This document shows, in pieces, positions 22,961 to 34,144 of a stretch of DNA of 64,000 bases. The notes under the pieces are model-generated. The model ran no database searches. It saw nothing but the letters and a program-made list of their open reading frames with translations, and had not been told where the DNA came from. Source of the stretch: Berberis thunbergii (Eukaryota > Streptophyta > Magnoliopsida > Ranunculales > Berberidaceae); NCBI GenBank assembly GCA_003290165.1, contig QNQO01002047.1, forward strand, positions 100,455 to 164,454, written 5' to 3'. How positions within the stretch are numbered: the first letter of the stretch is position 1; every line of letters begins with the position of its first letter. The position numbers and the translations under genes were made by a program.

Positions 22961-23032
22961 GGTGTGATGGCTCAGTGGTTGAGCAATGGCGAATGGCATC
23001 ACTAGGTCACAAGGTCGACTCACGCACATTTC
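22961..23032 (+). repeat. tRNA-like SINE head
   Basis: 'tggctcagtggttgagcaa' fits an A box (TRGYNNARNNG) and 'aaggtcgactc' a slightly degenerate B box. It stops where the PQQ-gene sequence of copy C begins, so it is a truncated SINE or marks an old breakpoint. Confidence 0.4.
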
Positions 23033-23249
23033 CCAATGTAAATTTCTCGGGTTGGCTGTAGACCAGAGGACTTCACCTGTGGAAGCATGCAGTGCAAGTA
23101 TGAAATTTGAGCAATTGTTGTTAATAATGTTTTATACACCTTATTCCCATAGTGGCAGCTCCTCAGAACCTCCCTCACTTAAACCACGGGGACCAGCTAC
23201 CTATATATATATATATATAGAGAAATATAAAGTTAATTCTTTAAATCAG

Positions 23250-24205
23250 ACGTAGGTAATAAAGGTGAAAATGAGCAAGATTCACAAACCTTATAGAAGA
23301 CCAAATAGTGTTTCCATTATCACGGTCTAGAGCCCAAGCAAAATCACTTTTTTGCACTGTTACAACAATATCGTATTTTGTCCCATTGACAACTACACTG
23401 AGCATCTTGGGTGCTTCTCCAAAATCGGCATCTAGGTTAGGACCAGGAAGGCGGGGGTTGACAAATTGTTCTAGCAAAAAACCATCGGTCATAGTCTCCT
23501 AGTTGCCTGTACAATTTAAGCTTCCCAGTATCTATGTCAAAAGCTAAAAAAAAGAATTCTCATGATTTTCTGGTTGAATGCACTCGTCGAGTAGGTACAG
23601 TTTGATTATTCTCCCTTTGTTGGCACTTTTTATATGGTGGAGCAGAGTAGATATTGCCCGTTGCTATGCAGACAAGTGTTCTAGTTATATCAATGGAAGG
23701 ACTACTCCTCATATTGCAGCTCTTGCATATAATCCCCATTTTCTGCCATTGTCAGGAAGTGTGCACGTTTGCCACAAGTTTGCATCTGTATGGACATTTG
23801 GTTTAACCATACTGCCTCTGAAAGTGCAACATTCTTCCATACTCAAGATTTCCTGTAAAGATGATGTTCAACATAAAAGCCCCTACCAACATGGTCCATA
23901 AAATTCATAATCATTTCGTAAACTAGTGCTCAAAGAAAATGTAGGTTGTTAGGTTTGAATCACAATTTGACAAGTTTGCATATTCTACTCAATTGTATAC
24001 TTTTCATGTACACTGTAGCAAGCGTATTTGGCAAAAGAAAAATACCCATTGTAGAAAGTTCCCGACATGGTCACAATGGCATTCTTATGGTCATCGAGCT
24101 GAGTCTTCCATACAAGTGCCTTGTTGCTCTCTTGATGACAATAACAAATGCAAGACCATTTAGACCAATCATGAGTAGGTCAGCGGCTATTGTTGGAACT
24201 ATTTT
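23250..24205. repeat. 0.95-kb partial tandem duplication, unit 1
   Basis: Matches 25253-26508 with few differences once the 295-bp MITE in the second unit is removed. It carries two PQQ exons, an intron and part of a third exon. The units are separated by about 1.05 kb that holds a SINE-like piece and a gypsy gag relic. Confidence 0.85.
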
Positions 24206-24560
24206 TTTATGTTTCAAATGTTTTGCTTCTGTCAAGGAAAATATGTAAGTACGTAAATTGTTTAGTGATCAGATGCAAGCGGCATGCTATCTTAATATAT
24301 ATTACTTCGATTTTTTTTACGGCAACAAGACTTGCATCCAAGCTCCATTATAAATATTTATCACTATTATTATGTATTATACTTTTGTCTTTGCAGCTAT
24401 TGCACTAATAGATTCTCTCTTTATAGAAGATTGGGGACATTTTGATAGTGAAAAGAGAATAATTGAACAAATTAACAATTCTCTGAAAGCTCGAACTTGT
24501 AGAGACAGTGAATCCAATCATATATCAAATGGAAGCGAGGGCAAGGTCATGGGACTACAA
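24206..24560. other. unassigned stretch with an exon-like plus-strand frame
   Basis: A plus-strand frame (about 24396-24690) starts after a plausible acceptor (tttgcag) and reads DSLFIEDWGHFDSEKRIIE and more. I do not recognise it and it shows no known domain. Its end overlaps a SINE-like segment, so it may be chance. Confidence 0.3.
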
Positions 24561-24715
24561 CATACATTAGTGGGTACTAATTGTACTACCTTGGATAAGC
24601 ACATGGGCAATTTAGGCTCATGGAGGATAATTGTGAAAAAAATACTGAAAATTCTCGCAGCGATTGTTGGACGAGAATCGAACCCATGATATTTAAAGCA
24701 CGCTACTAACTGATA
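24560..24715 (-). repeat. possible SINE fragment
   Basis: On the minus strand 'agttagtagcgtgcttt' followed by 'gggttcgattctcgtcc' resembles A and B boxes of a tRNA-derived SINE. It ends against the gag relic. Confidence 0.35.
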
Positions 24716-25255
24716 GAATTCTGTGGTGTATTCATCGATTGATCTAGCACCTTGTCGGAGGTTTTGAAGACGTTAGCACAATGCCCTCGTGTAGTTATGA
24801 GGTAGGAACGCCAAGCGCATATGCTTCTTAAGTTTTTCCCACGAAACAAGTTTCGTTTTTCCACGTCGAGCTCGAGCAAGTTTGTGTTGCTGCCACCAAG
24901 CGACTGCTCTCCCAGGTAGCCTTGTTGCTATCAGCTGAACGCGCTTGCTGTCAGGAACCTCTTTAAAGTCGAGAACCACCTCGATGGTATTAACCCAATC
25001 AAGAAACTCTTCCGGCTACAAACCCCATGGAATTTGGGTATTTTGACCTTCAATCCGGACTCCCATCGCCTCGAATCCTCCATGGTCCATGCTTGGCAAA
25101 GGGATTATCAAGGTCATCACTGGCATCTTCCTCCTCCACATAACGTGGGTTTGGGGGTTGATTTTGTCGTTGGATAGTCAAGGCAGCCACTTGCTGTGAC
25201 AGTGCCTCAAACCGTGCTTCAAATTTTTGTGCCAATTGCGCTATATCATCACATA
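24709..25255 (-). pseudogene. Ty3/gypsy gag relic
   Basis: Read on the minus strand from 25250: a coiled-coil-like start (AQLAQKFEARFEALSQQVAA), RWESGLKVKIPKFHG, PEEFLDWVNTIEVVLDFKEV, LPGRAVAWWQQHKLARARRG, WEKLKKHMRLAFLPHNYTRA and ARSIDEYTTEFYQL. This is the order of the retrotransposon gag domain of plant Ty3/gypsy elements. Frameshifts near 25060-25020 and a stop near 24780 show decay. No LTRs or pol flank it, so it is a fragment. Its N-terminal frame runs continuously into the upstream PQQ exon. Confidence 0.75.
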
Positions 25256-26508
25256 GGTAATAAAGGTGAAAATGAGCGAGATTCACAAACCTTACAGAAT
25301 ACCAAATATTGTTTCCGTTATCATGGTCTAGAGCCCAAGCAAAACCACTTTTTTGCACTGTTACAACAATATCACACTTTGTCCCATTGACAACTACACT
25401 GAGCATCTTGGGTGCTTCTCCAAAATGGGCATCTGGGTTAGGACCAGGAAGGCAACCAGGGGTTGACAAATTGTTCTAGCGAAAAACCATCGGTCATAGC
25501 CTCTTAGCTGCCTGTACCATTTTAGCTTCCCAGTATCTATGTCAAAAGCCAAAAAAAGAATTCTCATGATTTTCTGGTTCAATGCGCTCGTTTCACTACA
25601 CCAAATTGACATTTTTGTAACAACCCCCAAAACAATAATACTTTTGAGTTACAACAATTCACAAAACAATTTACACATTTTCACAAACAAAGTGATACAA
25701 TAACTGTATCACTATGAATAGTATGGTCCTATAAGTGATCTAATTTATTATATCACTTTTTTTAATTAACTATTTTTTCATTTTTTTGACTAAATTTAGT
25801 TTTGACTTGAAATTGTTTGATAGATTGTTATAGCTCAAAATTGTTACCGTTTTGCAAGTTGTTACAAATATTTTAATTTGGTGTAGTGTCTAGGTGAGTA
25901 GGTACAATTTGATTGTTCTCTCTTTGTTGGCACTCTTTTATATGGGGTGGAACAGAGTAGATGTTACCCGTTGCTATGCAGACAAGTTTTCTAGTTATAT
26001 CAATGGAAGGACTACTCCCCATATTGCAGCTCCTGCATATAATCCCCATTTTCTGCCATTGTCAGGAAGTGTGCACGTTTGCCACAAGATCGCACCTGTA
26101 TGGACATTTGGTTTAACCATACTGCCTCTGAAAGTGCAACATTCTTCCATACTCAAGATTTCTTGTAAAGATGATGTTCAACGTAAAAGCCCCTGCCAAC
26201 ATGGTCCATAAAATTCATAATCATTTCGTAAACTAGTGCTCAAAGAAAATGTAGGTTGTTAGGTTTGAATCACAATTTGACAAGTTTGCATATTCTACTC
26301 AGTTGTATACTTTGCATGTACACTGTAGCAAGCGTATTTGGCAAAATAAAAATACCCATTGTAGAAAGTTCCCGACATGGTAACAATGGCATTCTTATGG
26401 TCATCGAGCTGAGTCTTCCATACAAGCACCCCTGTTGCTCTCTTGAAAGCAATAACAACTGTTGGACCATTTAGACCAATCATGAGTAGGTCACCAGCTA
26501 TTGTTGGA
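25253..26508. repeat. 0.95-kb partial tandem duplication, unit 2
   Basis: Second unit of the 23250-24205 duplication. It is interrupted by a MITE at 25594-25888. Confidence 0.85.
25594..25888. mobile_element. CACTA-type MITE, 295 bp, in a PQQ exon
   Basis: The termini are CACTACACCAAATTGACA and ..TTTTAATTTGGTGTAGTG. Comparison with the empty site in unit 1 and in copy A (ctcatccaggtgag) gives the target duplication TCT, now TTT on the left and TCT on the right. It inserted into exon sequence of copy C after the 0.95-kb duplication, since unit 1 lacks it. Confidence 0.85.
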
Positions 26509-26513
26509 GTTGC

Positions 26514-28426
26514 TGTGAGACCTGCTGTTTTTATTAAAAAAAAAATGTTTTTAAAACCGGGGTGTACTTAGCAAAGGTGGTGGGGGCACATAGCCACCCA
26601 CCCCTTTAAAACAGCTCGACCCCTCCCCTCCCCCTTTCTTCTTCTCTTTCTTTCTTTTCTTTTCTGTTCGTCCAGCAGCGAGCGACGCAGCAAGCCATCG
26701 CCGCCTCCTCCCTCTTTGTCTCGGCGGTTTTTGGGTGGTTTTTCCCCAATCTCACCTCCTCCTCCTCCTCCTCGGTTTGTCCTCTTCTCTTCCCCCTCTT
26801 TATTTCTCGGTTGTTTTTTTTCAAAAAAAAAAAAAAAAATCAGTTTTCTTTTGGTTTTGGGTTTGATCGGTTTCCTTAGCTCCGATCAGCCGTGTTAGGG
26901 CCTTGGTGGCGTCCTTGGGAGCCCTTAGAACCGACATGCAAGACTGTTTGGTGTTAGTTATGTGTGAATGAATTATGCATTGGATTTTCAGAAAAGCATG
27001 ATATTTGAATGAAATCGAATAGTAATTTTGGCGTGATTAGGCTTTGGTGTAATGACATGAGACTTGTATGCTTTGTTTTCGAGGTTGCATAGCCTATCAT
27101 GTTTTACCGTGGATTTTCGAGTCTTTAGCATGTATGATAAGCGACTCGAATAAATTTATTGTGGTGATTTGGGTCATGTTGAGACCCTGGCATAGTCGTG
27201 GTTTTATAAAATTGCCGAATTGTTTATGATTGCACGTTTGTACATTTGGTTATGTACAGATTTGTCATTTGTGCATGTGGATAGTAGTATAAGTGTCTTT
27301 ACCCCGCTATAATGCCTGTTTGCCGATGCTTAGGAGCTTGCTCGCATCGTGAGTTGGATGGTGCTGGAGATGACTCGCACCTGACATTGTGGACGCTATT
27401 GCATGTGGCAAGCTTGTTGAGGTGCGGTGAGCTCCCGCACGCACTTGCCACTATAGAGTGCAGTAGGACGGGTCCCGGAGGACGTGCTTTGGAGATTACT
27501 CGCTTTCCCTCCCAGCGCGCTTGATTTGGATTATGTTAGGTTGGCCGTGTTAGGCCAGTCGTTCGGGACGTTTGAGTTTGTATCCTGGCAGATGGCACCC
27601 CATTAGGATACAAACAAGCCCGAAGTGGTACTGGTGCACGTTGTGGGATGTGTCTGGGTGAGACACATTCGTAGGGTATGCGGATACCTACGATATGAGA
27701 CACTTATACAGGATCTTACAGTATTTCTGATTTCAACTTGATTGCTATACCTAGGAGGCTAGGAAGAATTATGAGATTGATTCATTTCCATTGCTTGATA
27801 TTTACTATGTTTAAATCATGTGAAATGACCGGCATATATTGGAAACTTGTAGTTATTGTTGAATCTGAAATATGTGTGTTGTTGCTTGAACTTAGAAACA
27901 TTATCCTTAGAGACACGGTGTGATTTAGACTTTAGAACTGGTTGTTAATTTATGGTTGTGTGGCATGAATTTTCCTGGTTTATTATTTCGTTATTTGTAT
28001 TTAGTTCGCTCGCACCAGCTAGCTTTGTGCTTTGCTGACCCCGCAAGGGGTGTGCTTCTATTGGAGTGCAGGCAGTGTTGGAGTTCCTGCTGATCGTGGC
28101 GCGTAGGCCTCGATTTTCGTTGTAGGCGTGTTTGAGCTTTTTGGTTGTGTCCGCCCTGTACGGGTATGTTTTGCTCCCTCTGTGTTTCAGATGTACTATA
28201 TTGTTAAACTAGATGTTTGTATACTGTTTGGTCGCTATGACTCTGGCGGGGCGAATCAAAAATATATATTTATTTTGTTCAAACTTTAGCGTAGATTTAT
28301 TTCCGTTTGTTTATCGTATCAAGAATGTGTTATATTATGATGTTGTGGCAGGTTACGATCCGCCTGTGTGCGTGGTAGTTCACGCATCGGCACGCTGCGA
28401 TTCCCGTGGCGGGTCGGGGCGTGACA
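26514..28426 (+). repeat. 5' LTR of the gypsy element (555 bp shorter)
   Basis: After 'caagactgtttgg' (about 26952) it jumps to 'tgttagttatgtgtgaatg', skipping what is 32118-32668 in the other LTR. It holds a (CTC)n/(CTT)n-rich start, an A17 run and a short palindrome region near 27590. Short open frames here recur identically in the other LTR and are not genes. Confidence 0.92.
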
Positions 28427-28431
28427 GAGCT

Positions 28432-28443
28432 TGGTATCAGAGC
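28432..28443 (+). other. primer-binding site of the gypsy element
   Basis: TGGTATCAGAGC lies five bases after the 5' LTR and is complementary to initiator tRNA-Met. Confidence 0.92.
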
Positions 28444-28576
28444 AATTGTTACCGGTTCACATAGAACATCATTGTATACCACTTTCTTGAGTGGATTGGG
28501 TAGAGGAGTTAGGACTTTTGTTGTGTTGTTTGATGTATGGTATGTGTGTTTTCTTTTTCGTAGAGGTTGTTTGGTG

Positions 28577-31500
28577 ATGGCGAGTGGTCAGAGAGTCCCT
28601 TTCCCAGCACCGCCTGTTCGCCTAGCAGCTATTCCCGGTCAGGGAAATGTTGAGGGTATGTTATTTTATTTATTTTTATTGTCGTTTTGTATGTGCCAGA
28701 TGTAGTAGGATTGTGTTATGTGCATTATGCGTAGGAAATTGCATGTTAGTGTGTTGTTATGTGATTCAGGATACTTGTGTGGTGTGCCAGGTTTTGTGCA
28801 TTCGTCGTCTTCCCTGTTGAGGGCTCTTTTCGATACAGGAGCATCTAGGTATTTTATTTCTAGACAGTTGGTTGTTAGAGACAACCTTGAGGTGGTGCCT
28901 TTGCCGGAGCCCTTGTGCGTTGTGTCTCCCTTGGGCAGTTCGGTTTGGTTGTGGGAGTTTTGCCCCCGTTTCGAGTTTTTCTTGTTGGGGTACAGCTTTG
29001 TGTTTGATTTTATTGTCTTGGGTTTCGAGGGCTATCAATTGATTCTAGGGATGGATTGGTTGTCCAGTCATCCGGTGATCATTGATTGCTTGCATAGGTC
29101 GGTGATGTTAGCGCCACCTGATGCTTCGCCTCGTGTGTTGGCTTGTGAGCCCGATTCGGTTTCGTTGATGTCGAGTTTTCTTAGCTCTCTTGAGATTTCT
29201 TGTCCCGACACCGGTTCTGTAGAGGTTGTGTGTGAGTTCCCTGATGTCTTTCAGGAGATTCCTGGTATCCCTCCACGTCGTGAGGTAGAGTTTCGGATTG
29301 ACCTGGTTCCTGGTACTTAGAGGAGCACAGAGAACACCTTCGCATTGTTTTGCAGATACTTAGAGAAAATCAGTTGTATGCGAAGTTCAGTAAGTGTCAC
29401 TTTTGGGAGCCTGAAGTTCGATTTCTTGGGCATGTTATTTCTAGTGGAGGTATTGCAGTGGACCCTGAAAAAGTTGAGGCAGTGAAGTCTTGGAGACGAC
29501 CTAGTAGTGTGACAGAGATTCGTAGTTTTCTGGGTTTGGCTGGTTATTACCGACGGTTTATCGAGAAATTTTCTTTGATTGCAGCACCACTCACTCAATT
29601 AACTAGGAAGAATGTTCCTTTTGTATGGTCAGAAAAGGGTGAAGAAGCTTTTGAAACTTTGAAGCTTCGGTTGACTTCCGCACCAGTGTTGACTATTCCG
29701 ACACCTGGTAGCCGACTGGTGGTATTTACTGATGCTTGCGGTATAGGATTGGGTGGAGTGTTGATGCAAGGCAAGAAGGTCGTAGCCTATGCGTCTCGAC
29801 AGTTGAAACCACACGAGCGAAAATATCCGACACATGATTTAGAGTTGGCAGCCGTAGTCTTTGCTTTGAAAATCTGGAGACATTATCTGTATGGTGAGAG
29901 GTTTGAGTTGTTCACAGATCACAAGAGTTTGAAATACTTATTCACTCAGAGGGAGTTGAATATGAGGCAACAACGATGGGTTGATTTCCCTAGCAGCTAT
30001 GACTTCGAGATACAGTATCAGCCTGGTAGGGCCAATGTGGTTGCAGATGCCTTGAGTAGGCGACATGTAGTGATGGCAACCATGATGATTCAGGAGTACC
30101 GAACACTTGAGATATTAGCTTCATTTGTAGTTCAGCCTACTTTCAGTACAGAGAGCAGCATGATAGCGGGTTTAGCAGTTTATCCGTCGTTGATCAGTAG
30201 AGTGGTGGAGAGACAGACCTCTGATTCAGTAATTACGAGGCAGATAGCAGATTTGGTAGTGGACACATTGGATGAGTGCCCTACCGATTGGTCAGTGGGT
30301 TCAGATGGAGGGTTGCGATTTCGTGGGCGGCTTTGTGTTCCGTCTGATGAGGAGTTGCGAAGAGATATCTTACAGGAAGCTCATAGATCTCGTTTCACCA
30401 TTCATCCCGGTGGAACGAAGATGTATCAAGATTTGAGACGTTCTTTCTGGTGGCATGGCATGAAGAAAGACATTGGAAAGTTTGTGGCACGATGTGCGAC
30501 TTGTCAGCAGGTGAAAGCCGAGCATCAGAGACCGTCTGGGTTATTGCATCCATTGGATATCCCAACGTGGAAGTGGGAGTATATCACTATGGATTTCATC
30601 GATGGACTTCCACGGTCGAGGAAAGGTAATGAGTCGATATGGGTCATTGTTGATCGGTTGACGAAGTGTGCACATTTCATTCCTGTTAGTATGAATCGGA
30701 CGGCAGACAGTCTAGCGGTATTGTTCATTCGGGAGGTAGTTCGCCTTCATGGGTCGCCTGTTTCGATTGTATCCGACAGAGATCCGCTTTTCACAGCCCA
30801 CTTCTGGCAGAGCTTTCAGCAAGCTATGGGTACTAGATTGGACATGAGTACAGCTTATCATCCACAGACAGATGGCCAATCTGAGCGTGTGAATCAGGTA
30901 GTGGAAGACATGCTTAGAGCATGCATTTTAGACTTTGGGGGCAGTTGGGAAGATCACCTACCGTTATGCGAGTTTGCATACAACAACAGCTACCACGTAA
31001 GTATTGGCATGGCACCGTTTGAGGCACTCCATGGACGACCGTGTAGGTCCCCTATTTGTTGGGCAGAGATTGGAGAGTCAGTTGTGATGGGGCCGGATGT
31101 GATCAGAGAAACTACTGAGAAGATTGAGCTGATTAAAGCGCGGTTGTTGACGGCCCAGAGTAGACAGAAGAGTTACGCTGAAGGAGTTGAAGTTTGATGT
31201 TGGTGACAGGGTTTTTCTGAAAGTTTCCCCGATGCGCGGAGTTGTTAGGTTTCGAAGTCGTGGGAAACTTGCACCGAGGTATGTAGGGCCATATGAGATT
31301 ACTGAGAGGATCGGACCAGCGGCCTACAGATTGGCTTTGCCGCAGAGTATGTCAGGAATCCACGATGTGTTTCACGTATCCATGTTGCGGAAGTGTTTGG
31401 CAGACCCGTCACAGATTATAGAGCCTGCTGAAGTAGAGATTGCGGATGAGTTGACGTATCCAGTGAGGCCAGTAGCCATTGTTGATGATGATGTGAAACA

Positions 31501-31615
31501 ACTTCGTCGGAGGATAGTGAAGTTAGTGGAGGTTCAGTGGAGCCACCGAGCGGGTGACGTGACTTGGGAGCTAGAGGATCAGATGAGACAGAAATACCCC
31601 GAGCTTTTTGCCTAG
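28577..31615 (+). pseudogene. gypsy pol remnant: protease, RT end, RNase H, integrase, C-terminal tail
   Basis: A start ATG at 28577 opens MASGQRVPFPAPPVRL, then the frame leaves through an intron-like stretch (gtatgt.. about 28654 to ..gattcag about 28770) where gag should be. Protease follows at 28800-29320 (ALFDTGASRYFIS, LILGMDWLSSHP). At RIDLVPGT a stop comes and the catalytic reverse transcriptase part, including YxDD, is missing. Sequence resumes at about 29320 with the RT end ([24 protein letters not shown]), RNase H ([27 protein letters not shown]), ADALSRR, the integrase zinc site ([10 protein letters not shown]) and core ([31 protein letters not shown]). A frameshift near 31187 precedes the tail (VGDRVFLKVSPMRG, YEITERIGPAAYRL, HDVFHVSMLRKCL, ..VTWELEDQMR). 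This is a chromovirus-type arrangement. The copy cannot move by itself. Confidence 0.9.
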
Positions 31616-31676
31616 GTTTTCTTGTCGTGGCTTTTGTCCGATCTCGAGGACGAGATCTCTTTTAAGGTGTGTATGA

Positions 31677-34144
31677 TGTGAGACCTGCTGTTTTTATTAA
31701 AAAAAAATGTTTTTAAAACCGGGGTGTACTTAGCAAAGGTGGTGGGGGCACATAGCCACCCACCCCTTTAAAACAGCTCGACCCCTCCCCTCCCCCTTTC
31801 TTCTTCTCTTTCTTTCTTTTCTTTTCTGTTCGTCCAGCAGCGAGCGACGCAGCAAGCCATCGCCGCCTCCTCCCTCTTTGTCTCGGCGGTTTTTGGGTGG
31901 TTTTTCCCCAATCTCACCTCCTCCTCCTCCTCCTCGGTTTGTCCTATTCTCTTCCCCCTCTTTATTTCTCGGTTGTTTTTTTTCAAAAAAAAAAAAAAAA
32001 AAAATCAGTTTTCTTTTGGTTTTGGGTTTGATCGGTTTCCTTAGCTCCGATCAGCCGTGTTAGGGCCTTGGTGGCGTCCTTGGGAGCCCTTAGAACCGAC
32101 ATGCAAGACTGTTTGGGGTTGGCCAAAATTTTTTTTCAAAAAATCAGGGTGCATGTTTGTTTGGAGGGTTCCTCGGCGTGAAACCGGGCTTTGGGTGCGT
32201 GGGTGAGCCTCATTTTCGTGACTCTGAGTGTCCTTAGACTCTTTTGTGGATTGTTGTGCAGTTTGGTAGCAATCAGACCAGTGTAGGAAGGGTTTCGGCG
32301 CGTTTTCGCCAAACCTTGGGTTTCGGCGGGGTGGTTGCCGATTTCCTTTTGGCTGTAAGTATTCCTTTCAGTCGCGCGTCGCTTGTATTTATTTATTTAT
32401 TTCAGTTTTCGGCTAGTTTGCTCATTTTCGAGCCCGCCTTGCAGTTTTAGAATTTTCGTGGCCTTGCATTCGTGATTTTGCGTGTTTGGAGCTTCGACCG
32501 GTAGGAATTGGGTTTTGAAAAATCCATTCCGCCAGGTGAGTGGAACTATAATATTATTTTGATAAAATAATTACTTGAAATCCTGAAATGAATTTTTATA
32601 TTATACCGTCAATTGTGTGGAATTGAATCCAAATCTGAAATTCGGAGTTTTCAGATATTTCGAGGATTGTGTTAGTTATGTGTGAATGAATTATGCATTG
32701 GATTTTCAGAAAAGCATGATATTTGAATGAAATCGAATAGTAATTTTGGCGTGATTAGGCTTTGGTGTAATGACATGAGACTTGTATGCTTTGTTTTCGA
32801 GGTTGCATAGCCTATCATTTTTTACCGTGGATTTTCGAGTCTTTAGCATGTATGATAAGCGACTCGAATAAATTTATTGTGGTGATTTGGGTCATGTTGA
32901 GACCCTGGCATAGTCGTGGTTTTATAAAATTGCCGAATTGTTTATGATTGCACGTTTGTACATTTGGTTATGTACAGATTTGTCATTTGTGCATGTGGAT
33001 AGTAGTATAAGTGTCTTTACCCCGCTATAATGCCTGTTTGCCGATGCTTAGGAGCTTGCTCGCATCGTGAGTTGGATGGTGCTGGAGATGACTCGCACCT
33101 GACATTGTGGACGCTATTGCATGTGGCAAGCTTGTTGAGGTGCGGTGAGCTCCCGCACGCACTTGCCACTATAGAGTGCAGTAGGACGGGTCCCGGAGGA
33201 CGTGCTTTGGAGATTACTCGCTTTCCCTCCCAGCGCGCTTGATTTGGATTATGTTAGGTTGGCCGTGTTAGGCCAGTCGTTCGGGACGTTTGAGTTTGTA
33301 TCCTGGCAGATGGCACCCCATTAGGATACAAACAAGCCCGAAGTGGTACTGGTGCACGTTGTGGGATGTGTCTGGGTGAGACACATTCGTAGGGTATGCG
33401 GATACCTACGATATGAGACACTTATACAGGATCTTACAGTATTTCTGATTTCAACTTGATTGCTATACCTAGGAGGCTAGGAAGAATTATGAGATTGATT
33501 CATTTCCATTGCTTGATATTTACTATGTTTAAATCATGTGAAATGGCCGGCATATATTGGAAACTTGTAGTTATTGTTGAATCTGAAATATGTGTGTTGT
33601 TGCTTGAACTTAGAAACATTATCCTTAGAGACACGGTGTGATTTAGACTTTAGAACTGGTTGTTAATTTATGGTTGTGTGGCATGAATTTTCCTGGTTTA
33701 TTATTTCGTTATTTGTATTTAGTTCGCTCGCACCAGCTAGCTTTGTGCTTTGCTGACCCCGCAAGGGGTGTGCTTCTATTGGAGTGCAGGCAGTGTTGGA
33801 GTTCCTGCTGATCGTGGCGCATAGGCCTCGATTTTCGTTGTAGGCGTGTTTGAGCTTTTTGGTTGTGTCCGCCCTGTACGGGTATGTTTTGCTCCCTCTG
33901 TGTTTCAGATGTACTATATTGTTAAACTAGATGTTTGTATACTGTTTGGTCGCTATGACTCTGGCGGGGCGAATCAAAAATATATATTTATTTTGTTCAA
34001 ACTTTAGCGTAGATTTATTTCCGTTTGTTTATCGTATCAAGAATGTGTTATATTATGATGTTGTGGCCGGTTACGATCCGCCTGTGTGCGTGGTAGTTCA
34101 CGCATCGGCACGCTGCGATTCCCGTGGCGGGTCGGGGCGTGACA
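31677..34144 (+). repeat. 3' LTR of the gypsy element (full length)
   Basis: 2468 bp, carrying the 555 bp missing from the partner. Substitutions seen against the 5' LTR include gcgtagg/gcatagg, atgaccgg/atggccgg and gtggcagg/gtggccgg. Confidence 0.92.

Larger units (their letters stand above)
26514..34144 (+). mobile_element. Ty3/gypsy LTR retrotransposon, young, internally deleted
   Basis: LTRs are 26514-28426 (1913 bp) and 31677-34144 (2468 bp), each running TGTGAGACC..GGGCGTGACA. The target duplication is GTTGC (26509-26513, 34145-34149). Outside one 555-bp gap the LTRs differ at only a handful of bases by eye, so the insertion is recent. The primer-binding site follows the left LTR, so it lies on the plus strand. 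The interior lacks gag and the reverse transcriptase catalytic core. It splits an exon of PQQ copy C between ATPTIA.. codons. Confidence 0.93.

Noticed and set aside
22961..23032. Possible functional tRNA gene (A and B boxes)
   Set aside because: No foldable cloverleaf with acceptor stem; B box is degenerate; fits a SINE head.
23578..23901. 107-codon plus-strand frame repeated at 25894-26211 (105 codons)
   Set aside because: It is the antisense of PQQ-gene exons; its conservation follows from the tandem duplication, and the minus-strand reading has the recognisable family motifs.
26606..26824. 72-codon E/R/K-rich minus-strand frame, repeated at 31768-31986
   Set aside because: Antisense of the pyrimidine-rich LTR start; low complexity.
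27312..27524. 70-codon frame in the gypsy LTR, identical at 33030-33242
   Set aside because: Part of the LTR pair; identity reflects recent reverse transcription, not coding constraint.
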